Shown piece by piece: positions 1 to 8,168 of a stretch of DNA of 64,000 nt. Numbering within the stretch: the stretch's first letter is position 1; every line of letters starts with the position of its first letter. Below the pieces are notes generated by a model that ran no database searches, was not told the origin of the DNA, and saw only the letters and a list, made by a program, of their open reading frames with translations. Source of the stretch: UBA2136 sp963974105 (GTDB lineage Bacteria; Pseudomonadota; Alphaproteobacteria; UBA2136); assembly GCA_963974105.1 (NCBI GenBank), contig CAXBBG010000002.1, positions 62,001-126,000 of the forward strand, read 5' to 3'. A program made the translations under genes and the position numbers.

Positions 1-2
1 AA

Positions 3-1325
3 GGTGTTAAAAAACTATTACCTGGGCATTTTATGACCATTAGTGAGGACTGTTTTTGCTTGATTTCCCAATGGTACAAACCGCCTATGCAAACAGAGTA
101 TACTGAACGTCAACCAGAAGAACTTTTAGAGATATTTGACGAAGTGGTGGCAGAGCAAGTCATCAGTGACGTGCCTGTTGGGGCATTTCTTTCAGGCGGG
201 GTTGACTCAAGCGCGATTGTTTCATCTATGACGCGCGTTATTGACAAACCGTTCGACACATTTTGTATTGGTTTTGATGATAATGCCATGGTAGACGAAG
301 GTTTTAGTAGTGACAAAGACTATGCGCAGCAAGTGGCGGATGCCACAGGTGTGCGCTTGCATCACATCACAGCGAAGGAAGGTTTTGTTTCAGAATTGGC
401 GGATATGGTTTACCACCTTGACGAGCCACAAGCCGACCCGGCACCTTTATTTGTAAAGCATATTTGTAAAGCAGCAAAACGTAAAAAAATTAAAGTGCTT
501 TTAGGTGGCACAGGCGGTGATGATGTCTTTTCAGGATATAGGCGCCACCAGGTTACAGCCATGCTTGAAAAGTATGACTTTATACCACAAAGTGTACAGC
601 GAGCGGGGATTGCCGCACTTACTGCCTTTGCACCATCTGCCAGTTTAAAGCGCCGTTTGAAAAAATTGCAAGACATTGTAAAGGCGCCAAAAGACAAGCG
701 CTTACTACATGCTTTTTATTACACAAGTCCTTCGGTGTTGTACCCGCTTTTAAGTGAGGATATGAAGAAGGCGTATAACAATCAAACAGCCGATTATTTA
801 GAAAAGATTTTAGAAAAATCAGCTGGGCATGATGCGTTAAATCGTCAGCTCGATTTAGAATTGCATGGCTTTTTACCAGACCATAATTTAAATTATACCG
901 ACAAAATGTCTATGGCAAGCGGGGTAGAAGTGCGCACGCCGTTTACATCTAAAAAGATTTTAGACTTTGCAGCAACTTTACCTCTTGACCAAAAGGTGCG
1001 TGGTGGTGAAGCAAAGTGGATGCTTAAAAAGGCGATGGAATCACGTCTTGACCACGATATTTTATATCGTAGTAAGGCAGGGTTTGGTGCACCAGTGCGC
1101 ACGTGGCTTTTAAAGGAAGAGCCTTTTTTGCGTGATATTTTATTTTCTGACGCGGCTAAAGGACGCGGATTATTTAATCCATTCGCTGTAGAAAATCTTA
1201 TAAAAGACACAAAGACAGGTAAGGTGGATGGAAGTTATACTCTGCTTTCTTTGCTTGTGATAGAATTATGGTTGCTTCAGTTTTTTGATAAAAAACGTGC
1301 AACAAAACTTAAAATAAAGGGATAA
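3..1325 (+). CDS. asnB: Asparagine synthase (glutamine-hydrolysing), 3' part; gene starts left of the window
   Basis: ATP-dependent transfer of amide nitrogen from glutamine to aspartate in the cytoplasm. The frame is open to the left edge: the codons before the first ATG (33) encode GVKKLLPGHF, a conserved family stretch, so the N-terminal glutaminase domain lies outside the window. The synthetase domain is complete, with the pyrophosphate loop SGGVDSS (residues 54-60 from ATG 33), the GGTGGDDVFSGY segment and the later MSMASGVEVRTPF segment. The stop is 3 nt before gmhA, so the two are co-transcribed. Next to a heptose gene, it may be an AsnB-like amidotransferase of surface polysaccharide synthesis rather than the housekeeping enzyme; the sequence here does not decide this. 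Confidence 0.93.
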   Translation, partial: GVKKLLPGHFMTISEDCFCLISQWYKPPMQTEYTERQPEELLEIFDEVVAEQVISDVPVGAFLSGGVDSSAIVSSMTRVIDKPFDTFCIGFDDNAMVDEGFSSDKDYAQQVADATGVRLHHITAKEGFVSELADMVYHLDEPQADPAPLFVKHICKAAKRKKIKVLLGGTGGDDVFSGYRRHQVTAMLEKYDFIPQSVQRAGIAALTAFAPSASLKRRLKKLQDIVKAPKDKRLLHAFYYTSPSVLYPLLSEDMKKAYNNQTADYLEKILEKSAGHDALNRQLDLELHGFLPDHNLNYTDKMSMASGVEVRTPFTSKKILDFAATLPLDQKVRGGEAKWMLKKAMESRLDHDILYRSKAGFGAPVRTWLLKEEPFLRDILFSDAAKGRGLFNPFAVENLIKDTKTGKVDGSYTLLSLLVIELWLLQFFDKKRATKLKIKG

Positions 1326-1328
1326 GTT

Positions 1329-1934
1329 ATGACAACAAACACAGCCTTAAATCAAGAATTAACAGCGTTAGAGCATATTGACTCTATGATGCAAGCGCAC
1401 CTTAAAGCGGTGAATGAATTTTTCCCGAAAAACGCTGAGAAATTGGCAGAGCTTGCAACGGTTGTTGCTGATGCGATTGAAAGCGGCCACAAAATTTTGT
1501 TATGCGGTAATGGTGGTAGCGCTTCGGACGCTCAGCACATTGCGGCCGAATTTGTAGGGCGTTTTGTAAATGACCGCCGAGCGTTGGCATCTATTGCACT
1601 TACAACAGATACGTCAATTTTAACAGCCGTTGGTAACGACTATGGCTATGACGAAGTTTTTGCCCGTCAAGTGGACGGCCTTGGTAAAGAGGGCGATGTA
1701 CTGATTGCTATTTCAACATCAGGTAACAGCGAAAATGTTATCCGTGCGGTAAATTCTTCTAAAGCGCTTAACATGAAAACGGTTTCTTTAACAGGGCGCA
1801 CAGGCGGTAAATTGCACGATATGTGTGACTTTAATTTCTGTGTAGAGCACCCAACAACAGCGCATATTCAGGAATGTCATATTGCTTTCTTACATATGCT
1901 TTGTGCATTGGTTGAAAGCGAAATGGGCTTTTAA
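1329..1934 (+). CDS. gmhA: Sedoheptulose-7-phosphate isomerase (SIS domain)
   Basis: Converts D-sedoheptulose 7-phosphate to D-glycero-D-manno-heptose 7-phosphate, the first step of the ADP-heptose pathway for the LPS core. The 201-residue length is usual for the family. A single SIS domain is visible: LCGNGGSASDAQHIAAEFVGRF near residues 57-78, the SGNSENVIRAV sugar-phosphate-binding loop, and a C-terminal ECHIAFLHMLC helix with expected metal/active-site residues. It starts 3 nt after the asnB stop, with an AAAGGG ribosome site inside the end of asnB, and ends before a strong terminator. DiaA-type SIS proteins are an alternative, but the HIAAEFVGR signature favours GmhA. Confidence 0.88.
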   Translation: MTTNTALNQELTALEHIDSMMQAHLKAVNEFFPKNAEKLAELATVVADAIESGHKILLCGNGGSASDAQHIAAEFVGRFVNDRRALASIALTTDTSILTAVGNDYGYDEVFARQVDGLGKEGDVLIAISTSGNSENVIRAVNSSKALNMKTVSLTGRTGGKLHDMCDFNFCVEHPTTAHIQECHIAFLHMLCALVESEMGF

Positions 1935-1958
1935 TTCAAACCTTTAAATGTTTATAAG

Positions 1959-1987
1959 AAAGTGTCTTCTTTAAGACACTTTTTTTA
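1959..1987 (+). terminator. Intrinsic terminator after gmhA
   Basis: A perfect 10-bp stem, AAAGTGTCTT (1959-1968) with AAGACACTTT (1973-1982), a 4-nt loop, then a T-run. It ends the asnB-gmhA transcript. Confidence 0.9.
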
Positions 1988-2111
1988 TGCACTTTATGTC
2001 AGTTTTAATCTTTAAACGTGTGCTATAAGTATGTAGACAAATATTTTACTTACCTTTTATAAATATGCCTTGAGCGTATTAAATTCTTCTTTTCTTTTAT
2101 AGGGATATATC

Positions 2112-2519
2112 ATGAAAAAAATCATAAGCGTATTTATGGCTACGTTTGTACCTTCTATGACTGCTGTTGTTATGATTTTGATGGCCGTTTTTTTGGCTTT
2201 TCAAGTTTCATCACATTCAGGTAATATGGCTTTAATCGGCTATGTTATGCTTACTTTACAAACAAGTGCTATTGTATTTACATTGTATGTATCTTATACA
2301 AAATTTGTTTCATATAAGAAAGCAAGACGTGATTTTGAACGTCGTGGTTGGAATGTACGTTTAGCATCTGTATTGCAAAATACTTGGTGTGATCGTCGCT
2401 TGGTTGTTCAAGCTGCAAGTGATTGTGGTTTTGGTGATGAGGCGCGTCAATTTTATTATGATTTGGGCTACCGTTTAACTGATGTTCATCAGTATCAAAA
2501 ATCTGGTATGCCTTCATAG
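2112..2519 (+). CDS. Hypothetical small inner-membrane protein, 135 aa
   Basis: I do not recognise this protein. Two hydrophobic segments (about residues 10-30 and 38-60) are followed by a basic, soluble tail of about 70 residues (KKARRDFERRGWNVR...), so a two-TM protein with a cytoplasmic C-terminus is likely. ATAGGG lies 7 nt upstream of the ATG. It is flanked by the gmhA terminator and its own terminator, so it is transcribed alone. The tail contains LASVLQNTWCDRRLVVQAASDCGFGDEARQFYYDLGYR cut here only by position (residues about 83-120), rich in aromatic and charged residues. Confidence 0.7.
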   Translation: MKKIISVFMATFVPSMTAVVMILMAVFLAFQVSSHSGNMALIGYVMLTLQTSAIVFTLYVSYTKFVSYKKARRDFERRGWNVRLASVLQNTWCDRRLVVQAASDCGFGDEARQFYYDLGYRLTDVHQYQKSGMPS

Positions 2520-2521
2520 CG

Positions 2522-2549
2522 AAAAAAACCTCCTTTTGGAGGTTTTTTT
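2522..2549. terminator. Bidirectional terminator between the 135-aa gene and rlmE
   Basis: CCTCC (2529-2533), TTTT loop, GGAGG (2538-2542), flanked by seven A and seven T, so it works on both strands. From 2550 to 2713 I see no gene. Confidence 0.88.
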
Positions 2550-2713
2550 ATACCGTTTTGTGTGGGATTTTTTTTATTCCGCTTCATCTAAATGGTTTAG
2601 TATAAATGCAGCTTTTTTACGCTGTGTATTCCAGTGCTATTCTCTATTTATTCGCCTTACTTTGGCTGGTTAAACTGACATTTTAAGCTGTGTATTTAAA
2701 GATAAGTCAGGCA

Positions 2714-3397
2714 TTAACCTTTAAATTTAGTACAAAGTAAAAAGACCTCGCGTGAACCTTTTCTGGACGATTTTGGCTTAATAAATTCAACCTTAGCAAA
2801 TTTTTTACGCATTTCTTCGCGGAATTTAATCTCTTCACCGCCTTGGAAAATTTTAACAAGAAATGTTCCATTTGGTTTTAAGATATTGAGCGCAAAATCA
2901 GCTGCCATTTCCACAAGGCTCATAATGCGTAAGTGGTCTGTACCATCGTGCCCGCTTGTTTCTGGCGCCATATCCGAAAGGACAACGTTCACCTTTTCAG
3001 GGCACTTGTATAAAAGGTCTTCTAAAACTTCATCTTTGGTAAAGTCACCTTTAATAAATAACACTTCTTCTACGTCTTGCATCCAAATTTTATCGAGTCC
3101 AATAATTTGTCCGCCACCAAGGCCTTTGCCGTCTTTAGACATCTCTTCCTTAATAACTTGACACCAACCGCCAGGGGCAGCGCCTAAGTCAACAACGGTC
3201 ATGCCTGGCTTGATAATTTTACGCTTTTCGTTAATTTCTTTAAGCTTAAATGCGGCACGTGAATGATAGCCTTGCTCAATGGCCATGCGTACGTATTGGT
3301 CTTTTGCTTGGCGTAAAAGATATTGCTTAGAAGAATCACTTAATTTATTATTAAATTTAGTTTTTCCACCAATTATCTCGCGTTTTTTTTCAGTCAT
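2714..3397 (-). CDS. rlmE: 23S rRNA (uridine-2552-2'-O)-methyltransferase
   Basis: RlmE/FtsJ methylates the ribose of U2552 in the A-loop of 23S rRNA at a late stage of 50S assembly, using SAM. The SAM site VVDLGAAPGGW (residues 68-78) is clear and the catalytic tetrad K51-D142-K182-E217 is complete (AAFKLKE, LSDMAPETSGHD, FLVKIFQGG, SREVFLL). At 227 aa it is slightly longer than the E. coli enzyme because of a basic N-terminal extension, common in alphaproteobacteria. It follows hemL by 10 nt on the same strand, so it is read from the hemL promoter. Confidence 0.93.
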   Translation of the reverse strand: MTEKKREIIGGKTKFNNKLSDSSKQYLLRQAKDQYVRMAIEQGYHSRAAFKLKEINEKRKIIKPGMTVVDLGAAPGGWCQVIKEEMSKDGKGLGGGQIIGLDKIWMQDVEEVLFIKGDFTKDEVLEDLLYKCPEKVNVVLSDMAPETSGHDGTDHLRIMSLVEMAADFALNILKPNGTFLVKIFQGGEEIKFREEMRKKFAKVEFIKPKSSRKGSREVFLLCTKFKG

Positions 3398-3407
3398 TTT
3401 GGCCTCT

Positions 3408-4730
3408 TTAAATTTTCTTAGCTGCTTTTTCTACGGCGTCTAGTGTTAATTTTTTCATTAACGGATCAGCGTGCGTTAGCGACGTAAAGCAAGTCTCAAA
3501 CGCAGATGGGGCAATGTAAACACCCTCTTCAAGAAGTGCGTGAAAGAACTTGTTAAAGCGTTTTATATCACTGTTTTTCACATCTGCAAAGTTTTCTGGA
3601 GCTTCTTTACTAAAGAATACGCTAAACATACTGCCTACACGGGTTGTACTATGTTCAATTTTATGGCTTTTTAAAATACCGCTTATATCATGAACCAGCT
3701 CTTGTGTAAGGTCGTCCAAAGTTTTATATGCGCTCATCGGTAACTGTTCTAATGTAGCGCAGCCTGCTGCTACAGCAAGCGGATTTCCTGACAGTGTTCC
3801 TGCTTGATACACATCTCCCTCAGGCGCAAGTCTCATCATAATCTCTTTTTTACCTGCATATGCCGCAAGCGGCATTCCGCCGCCAATTACCTTGCCAAAT
3901 GTGCTAATATCTGGCCTTACATTATAGAGTGTTTGAGCGGAACCATAGTGCACGCGGCAACCAGTCATTACTTCGTCAATGATGAGTAAAATGCCATGTT
4001 TGTCACATAAATTCCTAACACCTTCAAGGTATCCATCCTTTGGCGGAATACAGCCCATGTTCCCTGCGATAGGCTCTAAAATAATACAAGCAATATCGTT
4101 GTTTTTTTCGAAGCAATCCCTTACTGCAACTAGGTTATTGAAGGGAATGACGGTTGTGAGTTCTGCCACAGCAGCCGGTACACCAGCACTGCTTGATACG
4201 CCTTGAGTTGCAAGCCCGCTACCTGCATTTACTAATAAACTATCGGCATGACCGTGGTAGCAACCCTCACATTTTACAATGCGATCTTTTCCTGTGTATC
4301 CACGTGCCAGTCGTATCGCACTCATGGTTGCCTCTGTTCCTGAATTGACGAGCCTTACCATATCTACGTGTTCGTGGCGGCTTTGAATAATATCAGCAAG
4401 ATAGGTTTCTTTATCGGTTGGTGCGCCAAATGAAGTGCCAAGTTTTGCTGTCTCGATGATTGATTCGATAACATGTTTATTGGCGTGTCCATGTATCATA
4501 GGCCCCCATGAAAGAACGTAATCTATGTATTGGTTTTCGTCCATATCTTGTATAACTGCACCGACACCACCTGCCATGAATACAGGTGTTCCACCAACGC
4601 CTTTAAAGGCACGAACAGGCGAATTCACACCTCCAGGTATAAGTGTTTGTGCGCGACCGAAAAGTTTGGTGCTAACGTCGTATCGACCTGGTTTAAGGTC
4701 TTTTTGGTTTTGTGAAAACTCTGGAAACAT
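3408..4730 (-). CDS. hemL: Glutamate-1-semialdehyde 2,1-aminomutase
   Basis: PLP enzyme converting glutamate-1-semialdehyde to 5-aminolevulinate, the last step of the C5 route to tetrapyrroles. It has full family length (440 aa) and all hallmarks: IPGGVNSPVRAF near residue 31, VNSGTEATMSAIRLARGYTG (128-147), CYHGHADSLL, IDEVMTG (251-257), the PLP lysine K280 in STFGKVIGGGMP, and AGTLSGNPLA. Most alphaproteobacteria make 5-aminolevulinate with HemA-type ALA synthase, so hemL is notable here. It is first in the hemL-rlmE operon and divergent from thrB across a 470-bp gap. Confidence 0.92.
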   Translation of the reverse strand: MFPEFSQNQKDLKPGRYDVSTKLFGRAQTLIPGGVNSPVRAFKGVGGTPVFMAGGVGAVIQDMDENQYIDYVLSWGPMIHGHANKHVIESIIETAKLGTSFGAPTDKETYLADIIQSRHEHVDMVRLVNSGTEATMSAIRLARGYTGKDRIVKCEGCYHGHADSLLVNAGSGLATQGVSSSAGVPAAVAELTTVIPFNNLVAVRDCFEKNNDIACIILEPIAGNMGCIPPKDGYLEGVRNLCDKHGILLIIDEVMTGCRVHYGSAQTLYNVRPDISTFGKVIGGGMPLAAYAGKKEIMMRLAPEGDVYQAGTLSGNPLAVAAGCATLEQLPMSAYKTLDDLTQELVHDISGILKSHKIEHSTTRVGSMFSVFFSKEAPENFADVKNSDIKRFNKFFHALLEEGVYIAPSAFETCFTSLTHADPLMKKLTLDAVEKAAKKI

Positions 4731-4853
4731 GGAGGTAACCTTTATTGTTTATTATGTGATTAACAATATGCCATATTTGTTCTAAAAAGAAAACGATACT
4801 ATAGTGGTTTTGTTGATATTGATGTATTTATATTTCCCTAGTGCCGATAATAT

Positions 4854-4988
4854 TTAGGGGTTTATATATGTAATAACTGCTGCGTCAAAAAGCATATTTA
4901 CAAGTATAATTCCTGTAATAAGTCCTTTGAGTGCTTTTTCTTTTTGAATGCGAATTAAAAATATATTATGCCTATTTGTACACCGCAT
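4854..4988 (-). CDS. Possible 44-residue single-TM membrane peptide or gene remnant
   Basis: The frame begins with ATG at 4988 and ends with TAA at 4854. A charged N-terminal part (RIQKEKALK) is followed by about 20 hydrophobic residues (GLITGIILVNMLFDAAVIT). No good ribosome site precedes the ATG. It could be a small membrane protein, or the C-terminal remnant of a lost multi-TM protein, since it reads like a last TM helix. I do not recognise the family; low confidence. Confidence 0.25.
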   Translation of the reverse strand: MRCTNRHNIFLIRIQKEKALKGLITGIILVNMLFDAAVITYINP

Positions 4989-5051
4989 TTTTTTGCTTCA
5001 TTGTGTTCGCCTCCCGCTTTTATAAATTGCGATGATGTTGCAGCAGTAACG

Positions 5052-5073
5052 CGATACATATAAATATGTATCG
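5052..5073. repeat. Perfect inverted repeat upstream of thrB
   Basis: CGATACATA (5052-5060), TAAA, TATGTATCG (5065-5073): 9-bp arms with a 4-nt spacer and no T-run on either strand. This suits an operator or an RNA hairpin in the thrB leader better than a terminator. Confidence 0.6.
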
Positions 5074-5201
5074 AAAAGGAAAATTGTTGGTACTGTGCTT
5101 ATCTTTTTCATGTTATTCTATATCTTGGTTTTATACGTAAGTGTGAGCTGTTGCTTGTTTAAAGCTGCTTTTTAACAAAATAACAAAAGGTAATAAGCTT
5201 A

Positions 5202-6155
5202 ATGGCTGTTTATACAAAATTAGATGATGGGGAAATATTAGAAGTACTCGCACATTTTTCCATATCTTCTGTAAAATTAATTGAAGGCATTGCTAAGGGC
5301 AGTGAAAATAGTAATTATTTTGTAGAAACGGCGTCTGGTAAATACATTCTCACTATATTTGAAAATAGAGTGAATGAGGAAAATATTCCGTATATTTTAG
5401 ATACGTTAACTAAATTAAGTGAGGCAAATATTATTTGTCCTAATATTATTGCGGCAACTTCAGGGCAAAGACGCTATACATTACCGAGTGGTAAGATTTG
5501 CATTTTACAAACATTTATGGATGGAGACGATGTGTTGGCTCCAAGCCAGCTACAGTGTTATGGAGCAGGGAAAACATTGGCGGCTTTACACAATGTGTCA
5601 AATACTTTAGATACGCCATCTATCGAAAATTCTATGGGGCTAAACAGTATTTCGGGTATTTTTTCAGAAATGAAAAAAATGAAGGGCGCTGACGAACGAA
5701 AAGAGGTGCTAGAATTAATAACGCAAGAAATTTCATATCAAAACGGTTTAAAATCTATAAATGTACCATCTGGATTTATTCATGGGGATTATTTTAAAGA
5801 CAACGTTCTCTTTACTGAAACTATTGTCAGCGGTGTGATCGACTTTTGGTTCTCTTGCGAGGGGGCTTATATTTATGACTTAGCTATTGCTTTAAATGCA
5901 TGGGGCTTTGACGATGGTAAGTTTTCTGAAAGTAACTTTATAGCATTTCTTCAAGGTTATACAGATAGGCGTGTATTAAATGAAAGTGAACGCACGCATT
6001 TGCCAAACATGTTACGCCTTTCTGCGCTTAGATTTTTAGTGACGCGTTTATATGATGAAATAAATGGTAAAAACCCTAAAATAATGGCAAATAAACCTTC
6101 CCAAACCTGGCAAATGCGCCTAAAGTACCACCAAGATAAAAGTTGGGAATTTTAA
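5202..6155 (+). CDS. thrB: Homoserine kinase (APH-fold, proteobacterial type)
   Basis: Phosphorylates L-homoserine with ATP in threonine synthesis. This is the aminoglycoside-phosphotransferase-fold ThrB of alpha/beta-proteobacteria, not the GHMP kinase of E. coli. The signatures are GSENSNYFVETASGKYILTIFE (near residues 32-53, shown by its ends), the Brenner motif FIHGDYFKDNVLF (about 197-209) and GVIDFWFSCEGAYIYDLAIALNAW, where a D coordinates Mg. Length of 317 aa is normal. AAAAGG sits 10 nt before the ATG. It heads a run thrB-rnhA-yqgE-kdsA-eno-ftsB on one strand. Confidence 0.93.
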   Translation: MAVYTKLDDGEILEVLAHFSISSVKLIEGIAKGSENSNYFVETASGKYILTIFENRVNEENIPYILDTLTKLSEANIICPNIIAATSGQRRYTLPSGKICILQTFMDGDDVLAPSQLQCYGAGKTLAALHNVSNTLDTPSIENSMGLNSISGIFSEMKKMKGADERKEVLELITQEISYQNGLKSINVPSGFIHGDYFKDNVLFTETIVSGVIDFWFSCEGAYIYDLAIALNAWGFDDGKFSESNFIAFLQGYTDRRVLNESERTHLPNMLRLSALRFLVTRLYDEINGKNPKIMANKPSQTWQMRLKYHQDKSWEF

Positions 6156-6163
6156 GCTTTATT

Positions 6164-6637
6164 ATGGCTGGTGTTAAGGTCTATACAGACGGTGCTTGTA
6201 GTGGTAATCCTGGCCCTGGAGGCTGGGGAGCTTTGCTGGTTTATAACGGCAAAGAAAAAGAAATGTATGGTTATGAACTTGCAACCACAAATAACCGCAT
6301 GGAATTGACGGCAATTATTCAAGGCTTAAATGCTTTGAAACGTTCTATTGAAGTGACGATTTATACTGATTCTAAGTATGCACTTGAAGGTGCGACTAAA
6401 TGGATGCAAGGTTGGAAACAAAAAGGCTGGACCAAAAAAGGTGGCCTTAAAAATGCTGACCTTTGGCAAGAGCTTGATGTGGCTTTGGAAAACCATGACG
6501 TAAAATGGGTTTGGGTTAAAGGGCATAGTGGACATGTGGGAAATGAACGTGCCGATGGGTTGGCCGTGAAGGGCTCTGAACAGGCTCAGCTTATACTAAA
6601 AGAAAACAAAGAGGTGAATGGTGAACAAACCATCTAG
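6164..6637 (+). CDS. rnhA: Ribonuclease HI
   Basis: Cleaves the RNA strand of RNA-DNA hybrids (R-loops, primers) in the cytoplasm. The four acidic residues and the histidine are present: VYTDGACSGNPGPGGWG (D), MELTAI (E), YTDSKYALEG (D), VKGHSGHVGNERADGLA (H and D). The basic handle WKQKGWTKKGG is also present. I choose ATG 6164 (MAGVKVYTDG, 157 aa), 8 nt after the thrB stop; a TTG at 6143 would overlap thrB and has no better ribosome site. The thrB-rnhA pair is a typical alphaproteobacterial order. Confidence 0.93.
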   Translation: MAGVKVYTDGACSGNPGPGGWGALLVYNGKEKEMYGYELATTNNRMELTAIIQGLNALKRSIEVTIYTDSKYALEGATKWMQGWKQKGWTKKGGLKNADLWQELDVALENHDVKWVWVKGHSGHVGNERADGLAVKGSEQAQLILKENKEVNGEQTI

Positions 6638-7208
6638 AATTATTACAAATTTAAGCGGTCACTTTTTGCTGGCAACTGAAGAAATGGCAGGCACGTATTT
6701 TGAAGATGTGCTTGTTTACGTATGCACACATGAAGATGAAATGACACTTGGTTTGGTGGTGAACCAAGAAATGATTGAATTAAGTTTTGAGCAAATTATG
6801 GATAGCTTAAAAGATGAAGTAGACCTTAAGCGAAGCGATGTGGTTCATTGGCCTAAAATTATGGCGGGCGGGCCTGTGGATATTGAACGTGGACTGGTTT
6901 TGCATAGTAATGACTATAAATCTCCACATACTATAGAATTAACGGATGATATATTTTTAACGTCTACAGCCGATATTGTTGCAGCAATTGCAAAAGGTAC
7001 GGGGCCTGAATATTATAACCTGTGTATGGGGTATAGCGGTTGGAGCCCTTTGCAATTAGAAGATGAAATTGCCAACGATAGCTGGATGGTTGTTCCAGGT
7101 TCTGCTGAAATTCTATTTAAGACACCAGTAGACGAGCGCTATGGTGCTGCGGCTGAATCTATGGGGTTAAACTTTACGAATTTCTCTGGATTTACAGGCG
7201 AAGCCTAA
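6618..7208 (+). CDS. YqgE/AlgH family protein (DUF179)
   Basis: YqgE/AlgH-family protein of 196 aa; the fold is conserved in proteobacteria but the biochemical role is not settled (first linked to alginate regulation in Pseudomonas as AlgH). Family features are SGHFLLATEEMAGTYFEDVLVYVCTHEDE-type N-terminus (residues 11-39, quoted in part), GLVVNQ, GGPVDIERGLVLHS and the CMGYSGWSPLQLEDEI segment near residue 133. It overlaps the end of rnhA by 20 nt, so translation is coupled. GAGG precedes ATG 6618 closely; GTG 6621 is a possible alternative start. Confidence 0.88.
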   Translation: MVNKPSRIITNLSGHFLLATEEMAGTYFEDVLVYVCTHEDEMTLGLVVNQEMIELSFEQIMDSLKDEVDLKRSDVVHWPKIMAGGPVDIERGLVLHSNDYKSPHTIELTDDIFLTSTADIVAAIAKGTGPEYYNLCMGYSGWSPLQLEDEIANDSWMVVPGSAEILFKTPVDERYGAAAESMGLNFTNFSGFTGEA

Positions 7209-7252
7209 ATATAATAATTTATGACTAAATATAAGAAATGGAAGAATTTAAA

Positions 7253-8119
7253 ATGATTCAAAATGTGATTGTTGGCGGTAACGGTGTTAATCAAGTAACC
7301 TTTGCAAACGATAAACCTTTTAGCCTTTTATGTGGGCCTTGTCAGCTTGAAAATCGTGATCATACACTTAAAACAGCCGAAACAATTAACGATATATGTC
7401 AAAAATTAGGCATTGGTTTTGTTTATAAGTCTTCTTTTGATAAAGCGAACAGAACGTCTTTAAATAGCACACGTGGTGTCGGTTTAGAAGAAGGGTGTCG
7501 CATTTTGAGTGATGTGCGTTCTATGCTTGGTATTCCAGTAGTGACAGATATTCATGAAATTTCTCAGGTTGATGCTGTGGCTGAAGTTGTAGATATTTTA
7601 CAAATCCCAGCATTTTTGTGTCGTCAAACCGACCTTATTTTAAAAGCAGCTGCCACAGGTAAAACCCTGAACATTAAAAAAGGGCAATTTATGGCACCTT
7701 GGGATATGGAAAATGTAGCGGCGAAAGCGGCTTCAACAAATAATAAAAATATTATGCTTTGCGACCGCGGTACTACATTTGGTTATGGTAACTTAGTAAG
7801 TGATATGCGTGGTTTACCTATTATGGCTCAAACAGGGTTCCCTGTTATTTTTGATGCGACGCATAGTGTGCAAATGCCAGGTGGTAATGGTTCAACTTCT
7901 GGCGGTAAACGCGAATTTGTAGAGCCACTTGCACGTGCCGCTGCGGCTGTGGGTGTGGCTGGTTTCTTCCTTGAAGCGCATGAAGAACCAAGCCGCGCGC
8001 CATCTGATGGTCCAAACATGGTACCTTTAGATCAATTAGAAGGTTTATTGCGTAATTTGCAAGCCATCGATAATGTTGCCAAAGAAACAGCATACATGGC
8101 GATTAAAAGCGATCAATAA
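7253..8119 (+). CDS. kdsA: 3-deoxy-8-phosphooctulonate synthase (Kdo-8-P synthase)
   Basis: Condenses phosphoenolpyruvate with D-arabinose 5-phosphate to Kdo 8-phosphate for the LPS inner core. TIM-barrel signatures are FSLLCGPCQLENRDH, FVYKSSFDKANRTS, VTDIHE, DILQIPAFLCRQTDL, MLCDRGTTFGYGNLVSDMRGLP (in part) and FDATHSVQMPGG. The GPCQLE cysteine and later residues hint at a metal-dependent or independent type, which I cannot settle by eye. I prefer ATG 7253 (288 aa, with GGAAGA upstream) over ATG 7238, which has a poor ribosome site. It is followed by eno after 49 nt. Confidence 0.93.
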   Translation: MIQNVIVGGNGVNQVTFANDKPFSLLCGPCQLENRDHTLKTAETINDICQKLGIGFVYKSSFDKANRTSLNSTRGVGLEEGCRILSDVRSMLGIPVVTDIHEISQVDAVAEVVDILQIPAFLCRQTDLILKAAATGKTLNIKKGQFMAPWDMENVAAKAASTNNKNIMLCDRGTTFGYGNLVSDMRGLPIMAQTGFPVIFDATHSVQMPGGNGSTSGGKREFVEPLARAAAAVGVAGFFLEAHEEPSRAPSDGPNMVPLDQLEGLLRNLQAIDNVAKETAYMAIKSDQ

Positions 8120-8168
8120 TAGATTTAAAATATTTATACGTATTTATATAAAATAGAAAGACTGACTA

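Larger units (their letters stand above)
4731..5201. other. 470-bp divergent intergenic region between hemL and thrB
   Basis: It must hold the promoters of hemL (left) and thrB (right). I see a perfect palindrome at 5052-5073, a 44-codon open frame on the minus strand (4854-4988), and an AAAAGG ribosome site before thrB. No RNA gene or known riboswitch motif was recognised. Confidence 0.5.

Noticed and set aside
2482..2673. Open frame of 63 codons after the 135-aa membrane protein gene
   Set aside because: It starts inside the upstream gene and runs through a strong terminator; no ribosome site; composition not protein-like.
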